DNA from: Rhizobium sp. SG_E_25_P2
Lineage (GTDB): Bacteria; Pseudomonadota; Alphaproteobacteria; Rhizobiales; Rhizobiaceae
DNA length: 64,000 bases
Assembly: GCF_029892285.1 (NCBI RefSeq)
Contig: NZ_JARXVM010000001.1
Coordinates: forward strand, 124,001-188,000
Direction of reading: 5' to 3'
Part shown: positions 56,939 to 64,000 of the stretch, piece after piece
How the letters are laid out: each line of letters starts with the position of its first letter
How positions within the stretch are numbered: position 1 is the first letter of the stretch
Program-made: the position numbers and the translations under genes
The notes under the pieces: model-generated
Databases searched by the model: none
Seen by the model: only the letters and a program-made list of their open reading frames with translations
What the model was told of the DNA's origin: nothing

Positions 56939-57124
56939 CCGACCGGTTCGGTCGGAGCTCCGGGCGCGGATGGGCCGCCGCCCGGCAATGTCACCGCCCA
57001 TCATGGGGCAGGATTGCAGTCGGTTTCCGGCCTCAGAAACCCGCCGCTGTCTTGCCCGTGATGTGCAACGAATGCCAAGGCCCCCGCGCGCGCCGCGAAG
57101 GGCCCTACACACGAAGGACAGACT

Positions 57125-59266
57125 ATGTTCGAAACCCACAAGGTCGAAATCGAATGGGCAGGCCGCCCGCTCATCCTGGAAACGGGCAAGATCGCTCGCC
57201 AGGCTGACGGCGCCGTGCTCGCCACCTATGGCGAGACCGTCGTACTCGCGACCGTCGTCTCCGCCAAGGAGCCGAAGCCCGGCCAGGATTTCTTCCCGCT
57301 GACCGTCAACTACCAGGAAAAGACTTATGCCGCCGGCAAGATCCCGGGCGGCTATTTCAAGCGCGAAGGCCGTCCGTCGGAAAAGGAAACGCTGGTTTCC
57401 CGCCTGATCGACCGCCCGATCCGCCCGCTGTTTCCGGCAGGCTACAAGAACGACACCCAGGTCGTCGTCACCGTCATGCAGCACGATCTGGAGAACGATC
57501 CGGACGTGCTGTCGATGGTTGCCGCTTCCGCAGCGTTGACCCTCTCGGGCGTTCCCTTCATGGGCCCGGTCGGCGGCGCCCGCGTCGGCTTCATCAACGG
57601 CGAATATGTTCTTAATCCGCATCTCGACGAGATGGACGAAAGCTCGCTCGACCTCGTGGTAGCCGGCACGTCTGACGCCGTCCTGATGGTGGAATCCGAA
57701 GCCAAGGAACTCAACGAAGACGTCATGCTCGGCGCCGTCATGTTCGGCCATCGCGGCTTCCAGCCGGTGATCGACGCGATCATCTCGCTCGCTGAAGCCG
57801 CCGCCAAGGAGCCCCGCGACTTCAACGCCCCGGATCATTCCGCGCTTGAAGCCGAGATGCTCAAGCTCGTGGAAGAAGAACTGCGCGCCGCCTACAAGAA
57901 CACCGAAAAGGCTGTCCGCTACAGCGCGGTTGACGCCGTCAAGGCAAAGGTCAAGGCGCATTTCGTCGACGCCGAAGGCAACAGCACCTATCCGTCCGAC
58001 GTGATCGGTTCCGTGTTCAAGGAACTGCAGGCCAAGATCGTTCGCTGGAACATCCTGGACACCAAGAGCCGCATCGACGGTCGCGATCTCGAAACCGTTC
58101 GTCCGATCGTGTCGGAAGTCGGCATCCTGCCGCGCACCCATGGCTCGGCCCTGTTCACCCGCGGCGAGACCCAGGCGATCGTGGTCGCCACGCTCGGCAC
58201 CGGCGAAGACGAGCAGTATGTCGATTCCTTGACCGGCATGTACAAGGAACGCTTCCTGCTGCACTACAACTTCCCTCCCTACTCGGTTGGCGAAACCGGT
58301 CGCATGGGTTCGCCCGGCCGCCGCGAAATCGGCCATGGCAAGCTTGCCTGGCGCGCCATTCGCCCGATGCTGCCGACGGCGGAACAGTTCCCCTACACGT
58401 TGCGCGTCGTCTCTGAAATCACCGAGTCCAACGGCTCGTCCTCGATGGCCACGGTTTGCGGCACTTCGCTCGCCCTGATGGACGCAGGCGTTCCCTTGGC
58501 GAAGCCGGTTGCCGGCATTGCCATGGGCCTGATCCTCGAAGGCGACCGTTTCGCGGTTCTCTCCGACATTCTCGGCGACGAAGACCACCTCGGCGACATG
58601 GACTTCAAGGTCGCCGGCACCGCTGACGGCATCACCTCGCTGCAGATGGACATCAAGATCGCCGGCATTACCGAGGAGATCATGAAGGTCGCGCTCGGCC
58701 AGGCCCAGGGCGGCCGCAAGCACATCCTCGGCGAGATGGCCAACGCCATCACCGAAAGCCGTGGCCAGCTTGGCGAATTCGCCCCGCGTATCGAAGTCAT
58801 GAACATCCCGGTCGACAAGATCCGTGAAGTGATTGGCACCGGCGGCAAAGTGATCCGCGAAATCGTCGAGAAGACCGGCGCCAAGATCAACATCGAAGAC
58901 GACGGCACCATCAAGATCGCCTCCGCTTCCGGCAAGGAAATCGAAGCGGCCCGCAAGTGGATCCACTCCATCGTCGCCGAGCCGGAAATCGGCCAGATCT
59001 ATGAAGGCACGGTCGTGAAGATTGCCGATTTCGGCGCCTTCGTGAACTTCTTCGGTCCGCGCGATGGTCTGGTGCACATTTCCCAGCTCGCCTCCGAGCG
59101 CGTCGCCAAGACCGGCGATGTCGTTAAGGAAGGCCAAAAGGTCTGGGTCAAGCTGCTCGGCTTCGACGAACGCGGCAAGGTCCGTCTGTCGATGAAGATC
59201 ATCGACCAGACGACGGGCAAGGAAATCGTCGCCGAGAAGAAGAAGGACGGTGAAGACGCCGAATAA
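57125..59266 (+). CDS. pnp: polyribonucleotide nucleotidyltransferase (PNPase)
   Basis: A 3'-to-5' phosphorolytic RNase, 713 residues. Two RNase PH domains: the first includes [20 protein letters not shown], the second [20 protein letters not shown] with [19 protein letters not shown] and the catalytic [19 protein letters not shown] domain ([20 protein letters not shown]) and an S1 domain ([20 protein letters not shown]) follow. The leader after the rpsO terminator (56940-57124) is GC-rich and may fold, fitting PNPase autoregulation. Confidence 0.98.
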   Translation: MFETHKVEIEWAGRPLILETGKIARQADGAVLATYGETVVLATVVSAKEPKPGQDFFPLTVNYQEKTYAAGKIPGGYFKREGRPSEKETLVSRLIDRPIRPLFPAGYKNDTQVVVTVMQHDLENDPDVLSMVAASAALTLSGVPFMGPVGGARVGFINGEYVLNPHLDEMDESSLDLVVAGTSDAVLMVESEAKELNEDVMLGAVMFGHRGFQPVIDAIISLAEAAAKEPRDFNAPDHSALEAEMLKLVEEELRAAYKNTEKAVRYSAVDAVKAKVKAHFVDAEGNSTYPSDVIGSVFKELQAKIVRWNILDTKSRIDGRDLETVRPIVSEVGILPRTHGSALFTRGETQAIVVATLGTGEDEQYVDSLTGMYKERFLLHYNFPPYSVGETGRMGSPGRREIGHGKLAWRAIRPMLPTAEQFPYTLRVVSEITESNGSSSMATVCGTSLALMDAGVPLAKPVAGIAMGLILEGDRFAVLSDILGDEDHLGDMDFKVAGTADGITSLQMDIKIAGITEEIMKVALGQAQGGRKHILGEMANAITESRGQLGEFAPRIEVMNIPVDKIREVIGTGGKVIREIVEKTGAKINIEDDGTIKIASASGKEIEAARKWIHSIVAEPEIGQIYEGTVVKIADFGAFVNFFGPRDGLVHISQLASERVAKTGDVVKEGQKVWVKLLGFDERGKVRLSMKIIDQTTGKEIVAEKKKDGEDAE

Positions 59267-59289
59267 GCGTCCGACCCTTTCATGATTTC

Positions 59290-59317
59290 GGGCGCGGGAT
59301 TCGTCTCGCGCCCTTTT
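59290..59317 (+). terminator. terminator after pnp
   Basis: GGGCGCGGGA, loop TTCG, TCTCGCGCCC give a 10-bp stem with one wobble, then TTTT. It ends the rimP-to-pnp cluster. Confidence 0.82.
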
Positions 59318-59391
59318 GCTATCTATCATCGCGTTGCGCCCGGACGCAGTCTTCAGGCAGAAGCGCGAAGCCCCGGAGGCCAAAGAACCGC

Positions 59392-60408
59392 ATGACCCGA
59401 GACGCCGTCAAAACCCTCTTCCACCCCTTTGCCATCAATGAACTCACACCGCCTGCGGACGGTGAACGGACACTCTTCCTTGGCGCGGAAACCGGCTACG
59501 AATTGCCGGAAGGTTTCTGCCCTGACATCCTCGCAGTGCAGACTTTCAAGCCGCTCTACGAAGCGCTCAAGCGTCGGGGCGTCAACACCCAGACTGAGAT
59601 CGACGGCGAAGACTATGAGTACGTGCTGGTCCTCATGAGCCGGCATCGCGGCGCGAATGAGAACTATGTCGTTGAGGCCATGCGTCGGGCCAAGCCTGGC
59701 GCACGCATCGTGCTGGCCGGCGCCAAGGAGGACGGATCTCAGTCGCTGCGCAAACGCCTGAACGGACTGGGCGTCGAGACCCAGCATCTGGCCAAGCATC
59801 ATGCACAGGCCTTCTGGTTTACGCGACCTGGCGATGTGTCTGACCTGACTGCTGCGCTTTCCACGCCGGACACGGTGGTCGACGGAAAATTTGTCACTGC
59901 TCCCGGCATGTTTTCGCATAGTGAAGTCGACGCCGGATCGCGCTTTCTGGCGCGCTATATTCCGGAAGGCTATCGCAAGGCCGTCGCCGATTTTGGCGCG
60001 GGCTGGGGCTACCTATCCGACGCCCTGCTGCAGAAGTCACCCGGCGTCGAACGCATCGATCTCTACGAAGCGGACTTCGCCTCGCTTTCCGCAGCCCGAC
60101 GCAATTTGACCGGATCAGGCGCGAACTCAAATGTACGGTTCTTCTGGCACGATCTTGCGCGCGAAGAAGTCAAGCATCACTACGACCTCATCATCATGAA
60201 CCCGCCATTTCATGAAGGACATGCCACGGAGCCAGGGCTCGGCCAGACATTCATCAAGACGGCCGCCAAGGCCTTGAAGGGCGGCGGCGAACTCCTGCTG
60301 GTCGCCAACCGTGGCTTGCCCTACGAATCACTGCTGGCGGAGCAGTTCAAAACCTCCGAAGAGGTGGCGCGGAACGCCCGATACAAGGTTCTGAAGGCGC
60401 GCAAGTAA
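59392..60408 (+). CDS. RsmC/RlmG-like rRNA (guanine-N2) methyltransferase
   Basis: A 338-residue class I SAM methyltransferase with the two-domain RsmC layout. An N-terminal degenerate domain (about 1-155) precedes a catalytic domain with VADFGAGWGYLSDALL (SAM site) and IIMNPPFHEG, the NPPF motif of amino-group methylation. Likely target is a 16S or 23S guanine N2. The exact base cannot be assigned. Confidence 0.87.
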   Translation: MTRDAVKTLFHPFAINELTPPADGERTLFLGAETGYELPEGFCPDILAVQTFKPLYEALKRRGVNTQTEIDGEDYEYVLVLMSRHRGANENYVVEAMRRAKPGARIVLAGAKEDGSQSLRKRLNGLGVETQHLAKHHAQAFWFTRPGDVSDLTAALSTPDTVVDGKFVTAPGMFSHSEVDAGSRFLARYIPEGYRKAVADFGAGWGYLSDALLQKSPGVERIDLYEADFASLSAARRNLTGSGANSNVRFFWHDLAREEVKHHYDLIIMNPPFHEGHATEPGLGQTFIKTAAKALKGGGELLLVANRGLPYESLLAEQFKTSEEVARNARYKVLKARK

Positions 60409-60511
60409 GCCTGGGGGCAAAACGCCGTCGCGACTATCCACAGGGCGGCGCCTGCCGATCATCACGAAATTCCGGACGGGCGCCGCGCCAGCTGCGCCCG
60501 TCTTGGTTTTT

Positions 60512-60527
60512 GAATAGATATATCTAT
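60512..60527. promoter_or_regulatory. 16-bp AT-rich perfect palindrome upstream of an AraC regulator
   Basis: AATAGATATATCTATT is perfectly self-complementary and lies in an AT-rich block (about 60505-60545) within GC-rich flanks, 105 bases before the preferred regulator start. A possible operator. Confidence 0.4.
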
Positions 60528-60632
60528 TTGATTTATTTATTCGTTTTGTCTTCTGCGATGAAAATGAAACGTGGACAGAATCTTCATTTCCCGATATTCT
60601 CTTCGTACGCCAATAAATTAGCAAAAGACGCC

Positions 60633-61670
60633 ATGAATCGGGGATCTCACACCGAGGTGGATAAATATTCCGCGCCGTCCGGCCTTGCTTCTTCGGTCGG
60701 AGCGACGGCGGCGGAGTTTGGCATCGACATTGCGCCCATCTGCAAGGCTCTCGAACTCGACCCCAATTCTTTTGCCGACCTGACAGGCCGCGTCGGCATA
60801 GACCGGCTTTGCCGTTTGCTCGAGACCTGCGCACTACTCGCCCATGACGAGACTTTCGGTTTGAAGGTCACCGACAGATTCGTGCCCGGCTCGACAGGTC
60901 CCTATGGCTACGGGTTGATGGTGGCGCCGACAGCGCTGGATTTCTTCCGCTTCATGGGTGCGCATCAACAGTTCATTTCCGACACGTCTTATTTTCGGTT
61001 TGTCGTTGATCGCACCTGTGCGGAACTCGCTTATTCGTTTTCCCCGCTGATCGTGAAAAGAGATCAGTATGTGGATATGGGTTTGGCGCTCGTCCTGCAG
61101 CGGTTGAGGACATTCCTAGGTCCGCAGACCGATTTGGTCGAAGTGGGGCTGGAGAGGAATAAACCAGCAGATCCATCGCTTTATCGAGAAAAAATGTCTC
61201 GAAAGATCGTTTTTGGGCAGAGAATGAACTGGCTTCGGCTGCCTGCGGATTTGTTTGATGTCCGCAATCCCTCCGGCGACGAAAAACTTTTCCGATTGAT
61301 GGATCTCCAATGTCGCAGCCTTCGTCCCGAGCGCTCCGACACCCAGAGTTTTCGCGAGGAACTCAAGGAGTTCATTCTCGCGCGCGTGGCGGACAATGCG
61401 ATTGGTCTCACCGAGGCCGCCGCCTATTTCCGCGTGTCAGAACGCACCCTGCAGAGACGGTTGGCGGAAGCTGGCACCAGCATCAATGATTTGCGCGACG
61501 AAGTGCGACGTGAGCTTGCGGGGCGACTGCTCTCTCAGACGGAACTGAGCGCCGGCGAAATCGCCCATCGTCTTGGCTATTCTGCGCCCAGCGCTTTTTC
61601 TCGCTCGACGGTTCGCTGGTTCGGGCAGACGCCCCGGGACTATCGCAAGCAAAAAGCGAATGCCGGTTAA
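60633..61670 (+). CDS. AraC family transcriptional regulator (OruR/ArgR-like layout)
   Basis: A regulator of about 345 residues. The N-terminal domain (about 15-230, LASSVGATAAEFGIDIAPIC) matches the AraC subgroup with an arabinose-binding-domain-like N-terminus. The C-terminal HTH pair (about 255-340) has IGLTEAAAYFRVSERTLQRR and LSAGEIAHRLGYSAPSAFSR, ending RSTVRWFGQTPRDYRK. The frame opens at 60510, but that part crosses the AT-rich palindrome, so I favour the ATG at 60633; 60558 is also possible. No neighbour suggests its target. Confidence 0.83.
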   Translation: MNRGSHTEVDKYSAPSGLASSVGATAAEFGIDIAPICKALELDPNSFADLTGRVGIDRLCRLLETCALLAHDETFGLKVTDRFVPGSTGPYGYGLMVAPTALDFFRFMGAHQQFISDTSYFRFVVDRTCAELAYSFSPLIVKRDQYVDMGLALVLQRLRTFLGPQTDLVEVGLERNKPADPSLYREKMSRKIVFGQRMNWLRLPADLFDVRNPSGDEKLFRLMDLQCRSLRPERSDTQSFREELKEFILARVADNAIGLTEAAAYFRVSERTLQRRLAEAGTSINDLRDEVRRELAGRLLSQTELSAGEIAHRLGYSAPSAFSRSTVRWFGQTPRDYRKQKANAG

Positions 61671-61881
61671 ACTTATCATCCGAGCCTATTGCTTTAGCAA
61701 AAGCTCAAATTTATGGCGTGCGCAGTCAATGAATTCCGCCCTGTCTTGAATTAGGACAGCCCGTATCGAAACGGGACGCATACAAAATCATCAACAGACG
61801 ATCGTTTCCAGCTGCCGAGACGGAGCCCGGCCAGCAAAGAATTGGGGAGGATATAAAACAGACCAAGTAGGTGGTAGAGTT

Positions 61882-62127
61882 ATGAGCAGTCAGATCAGCG
61901 CCTATTCTAAGCGCAGCATGCCGGACCTGAACGACGCGGAACTGAGTATTTTGCGTTTGGCCGCGAATGGCTACAATTCCAGCCGCATCGCCAAAGAGAC
62001 CGGCATCGAGATCGAAGGGGTAAAATCTGCGATGCAGTCTGCCCAGATCAAACTCGGCGCGACCAACGGCTTGCAGGCCGTGAGTATCGCTATTCGGTGC
62101 GGTTACATCGGCATGGAGCGCCGCTGA
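61882..62127 (+). CDS. small LuxR-type HTH protein
   Basis: An 81-residue protein that is essentially only a GerE/LuxR-type helix-turn-helix: LNDAELSILRLAANGYNSSR, IAKETGIEIEGVKSAMQSAQ and KLGATNGLQAVSIAIRCGYI. The usual autoinducer or receiver domain is absent. GAGTT lies upstream. The gap before it (61671-61881) shows no other gene. It may act as a stand-alone DNA-binding protein. Role unknown. Confidence 0.75.
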   Translation: MSSQISAYSKRSMPDLNDAELSILRLAANGYNSSRIAKETGIEIEGVKSAMQSAQIKLGATNGLQAVSIAIRCGYIGMERR

Positions 62128-62239
62128 CCGCAGCGACTATCATCCTGTTGGCGCCGTGGGCGCCTTCCATTGTCGCATCCACTCCTCCGGACCGCGACAT
62201 GTAAGTTCCGAAGGCGGCGGACCGCCCACGCGCCCATCA

Positions 62240-62279
62240 AGAACCCGGCTCGCGCCTCCCGGCGGGCCGGGTTCTCATT
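62240..62279 (+). terminator. terminator between the small LuxR gene and fabI
   Basis: AGAACCCGGC (62240-62249) pairs perfectly with GCCGGGTTCT (62266-62275) over 10 bp, with a 16-base GC-rich loop and then CATTTT. The T-run is weak. It may serve both convergent transcripts. Confidence 0.55.
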
Positions 62280-62311
62280 TTATGGACACGCCATCTGAAG
62301 ATCGTGCGTTT

Positions 62312-63130
62312 TCAGGTGTCTTGATCAGCGCTGCGCAATTGTTCCAGCACTGGCATAGAGGTGATGTTGTAGCCAGAATCCACATAGTGGATTTCTCCGG
62401 TCACGCCAGTCGAGAGATCGGAAAGCAGATAGAGCGCAGATCCCCCGATCTCGTCAATCGTCACCGTACGGCGCAACGGAGAGTGCTTCTGCTGCCAGCT
62501 ATACATGGCGCGCGAATCCGAAATGCCGGCGCCTGCCAGCGTCCTGACCGGGCCTGCTGAAATCGCGTTCACCCTTATGCCGCGCGGGCCATAATCATTG
62601 GCGAGATAGCGCACCGAGGCTTCGAGGCCCGCTTTGGCGACGCCCATCACGTTGTAGTTGGGCATGACGCGGGTGGAGCCGCCATAAGTGAGCGTCAGCA
62701 TGGAGCCGCCGTCATTCATCATCTCTGCCGCCCGGCGGGCGATCTCCGTGAAGGAGAAGCAGGAGATGACCATGGTGCGCACGAAGTTTTCACGCGTCGT
62801 GTTGGCGTAGAGGCCCTTGAGTTCCGACTTGTCGGAAAAGCCGATGGCGTGGACGATGAAGTCCAGCTTGCCCCAACGCTGCGCAAGCGCGTCGAACAAG
62901 GCGTCCACTGAAGCGACGTTCTCGACATCGCATTCGAGCAGGAAGTCTGAGCCGATCTCGGCAGCAAGCGGACGGACGCGCTTGCCAAGCGCCTCTCCCT
63001 GGAAAGTGAAGGCTAGTTCAGCGCCTTGGGCGGCCAGCGCCTTGGAAATGCCCCAGGCGATGGAATGATTGTTGGCAACCCCCATGATGAGGCCGCGTTT
63101 CCCCTGCATGATCCCAGTCATCGAATTCAT
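62312..63130 (-). CDS. fabI: enoyl-[acyl-carrier-protein] reductase (NADH)
   Basis: The last reduction step of fatty acid elongation. A 272-residue short-chain dehydrogenase fold: [20 protein letters not shown] (FabI nucleotide loop), [20 protein letters not shown], and the catalytic Tyr and Lys in [20 protein letters not shown] (Tyr-X6-Lys). It overlaps the fabB stop by 4 bases (ATGA). Confidence 0.95.
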   Translation of the reverse strand: MNSMTGIMQGKRGLIMGVANNHSIAWGISKALAAQGAELAFTFQGEALGKRVRPLAAEIGSDFLLECDVENVASVDALFDALAQRWGKLDFIVHAIGFSDKSELKGLYANTTRENFVRTMVISCFSFTEIARRAAEMMNDGGSMLTLTYGGSTRVMPNYNVMGVAKAGLEASVRYLANDYGPRGIRVNAISAGPVRTLAGAGISDSRAMYSWQQKHSPLRRTVTIDEIGGSALYLLSDLSTGVTGEIHYVDSGYNITSMPVLEQLRSADQDT

Positions 63131-64000
63131 CCGTCGAGGCGTTCAAAAACGAGCGTGGCGTTGGTGCCGCCGAAGCCGAAGGAATTCGACAGGACCGTAT
63201 CGATCTTGGCGTCATCGATGCGGCTGCGCACGATCGGCATGCCCTCGAATTCGGGGTCCAGCGTTTCGATATGGGCGCTTTCGCCGATGAAACGGTTCTG
63301 CATCATCAGGATGGAATAGATCGCTTCCTGCACGCCCGCCGCGCCGAGCGAATGGCCAGTCAGGGATTTCGTCGACTGGATATGCGGCGCGTCCGTTCCG
63401 AACACTTCGCGAATGGCGCCGATTTCCTTGCTGTCGCCCACCGGCGTCGAGGTGCCATGGGTGTTGATGTAGTCGACCTTGGACTTCACGGTCGACAGCG
63501 CCTGGCGCATGCAGCGGATGGCGCCCTCGCCCGACGGAGCCACCATGTCGTAACCGTCTGAGGTCGCGCCATAGCCGGTCAGTTCGCAATAGATCTTCGC
63601 GCCGCGCGCCTTGGCGTGTTCGAGTTCTTCGAGGATCAGCACGCCCGCGCCGCCGGCGATGACGAAGCCGTCGCGATTGGCGTCATAGGCGCGCGAAGCG
63701 GTTTCAGGCGTGTCGTTGAACTTCGACGACATGGCGCCCATGGCGTCAAACAGGTTGGACATCGACCAGTCCAGGTCTTCATGGCCGCCGGCGAACATCA
63801 CGTCCTGCTTGCCCCATTGAATCATCTCCGCAGCGTTGCCGATGCAATGCGCCGAGGTGGAGCAGGCCGAGGAGATGGAATAGTTCACGCCATGGATCTT
63901 GAACCAGGTCGCGAGCGTGGCGGACGCCGTCGAGGACATTGCCTTGGGCACAGCGAAGGGGCCGACGCGCTTCGGGCTGTTGTTCTGGCGGGTAATGTCG
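63127..64000 (-). CDS. fabB: 3-oxoacyl-[acyl-carrier-protein] synthase I (5' end outside window)
   Basis: A condensing enzyme of unsaturated fatty acid elongation. The open frame runs through the window edge at 64000, so the N-terminus is missing. What is visible begins [20 protein letters not shown]. The catalytic Cys is in [16 protein letters not shown], the two catalytic His in [14 protein letters not shown] and [16 protein letters not shown], and [15 protein letters not shown] is the C-terminal loop. The order fabB-fabI (usually preceded by fabA) is typical for Hyphomicrobiales. Confidence 0.96.
   Translation of the reverse strand, partial: DITRQNNSPKRVGPFAVPKAMSSTASATLATWFKIHGVNYSISSACSTSAHCIGNAAEMIQWGKQDVMFAGGHEDLDWSMSNLFDAMGAMSSKFNDTPETASRAYDANRDGFVIAGGAGVLILEELEHAKARGAKIYCELTGYGATSDGYDMVAPSGEGAIRCMRQALSTVKSKVDYINTHGTSTPVGDSKEIGAIREVFGTDAPHIQSTKSLTGHSLGAAGVQEAIYSILMMQNRFIGESAHIETLDPEFEGMPIVRSRIDDAKIDTVLSNSFGFGGTNATLVFERLDG

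Noticed and set aside
56834-59383. An 849-codon open frame on the minus strand opposite pnp
   Set aside because: It is antisense to PNPase, whose motifs are complete. Long antisense frames are expected in GC-rich codon-biased genes, and the translation shows no family features.

Overview
The window is GC-rich, densely coded DNA from an alphaproteobacterium, most likely a member of the Hyphomicrobiales (Rhizobiales). This rests on gene families and gene order, not on a database search. The main evidence is an hmuPSTUV-type heme-uptake operon beside tonB, TGA-N9-TCA sites resembling the rhizobial RirA iron-responsive operator, an amino acid:[carrier protein] ligase locus of the Bradyrhizobium/Agrobacterium type, a BA14K-like secreted protein, the fabB-fabI pair, and alphaproteobacterial versions of IF-2, DnaX, YlxR and FabB. 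The 64 kb looks chromosomal. I see no insertion sequences, prophage, CRISPR array or rRNA operon. There is one tRNA (Leu, anticodon CAG) and one SRP (4.5S-type) RNA.

Region by region. 1-2.1 kb: end of an unidentified gene, a DUF937 protein and an ExoY-like sugar-phosphate transferase. 2.2-8.8 kb: an iron/heme island. It holds a secreted RTX protein whose N-terminus resembles the hemophore HasA, the convergent hmuV-U-T-S-hemP operon, and a divergent tonB. TGA-N9-TCA sites lie both before the RTX gene and between hemP and tonB. 9.0-14.8 kb: a tight operon of carrier protein, acyl-CoA dehydrogenase-like flavoprotein, tRNA-synthetase-derived amino acid:carrier protein ligase, DUF1839 protein and GH2 glycosidase; the end product of this family of loci is unknown to me. 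14.9-21.6 kb: a secreted GH5 glucanase, two glycosyltransferases and a 1101-residue protein fusing a polysaccharide flippase to two alpha/beta-hydrolase domains. With the carrier-protein operon this suggests a locus for a modified surface or secreted glycan.

21.7-42.0 kb is mostly housekeeping: dnaK-dnaJ with a heat-shock-type promoter, a class A penicillin-binding protein, an M20 peptidase, mgsA-glk-ABC exporter-dapB-gpmA, an aldose epimerase, an Ada-like methyltransferase, nth, a CysZ/EI24 protein, a SelT/W-like protein, a BA14K-like protein, tRNA-Leu, an AraC regulator, a UPF0303 protein, nudC and a HIT protein. 42.0-48.0 kb: SRP RNA, dnaX-ybaB, two reverse-strand genes (hydrolase, MOSC), recR and a lytic transglycosylase. 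48.1-59.3 kb: the translation/RNA operon rimP-nusA-ylxR-infB-(membrane protein)-rbfA-truB-rpsO-pnp, with hairpin terminators at several junctions. 59.4-64.0 kb: an RsmC-like methyltransferase, an AraC regulator with an AT-rich palindrome upstream, a very small LuxR-type HTH protein, and fabI with fabB, the latter cut by the window edge.

The two most interesting systems are the possible HasA-RTX fusion hemophore with its shared iron-type operators, and the carrier-protein/glycan locus ending in the flippase-hydrolase-hydrolase fusion. Most start codons were chosen from Shine-Dalgarno spacing and family start positions, and some remain uncertain as stated in each entry.
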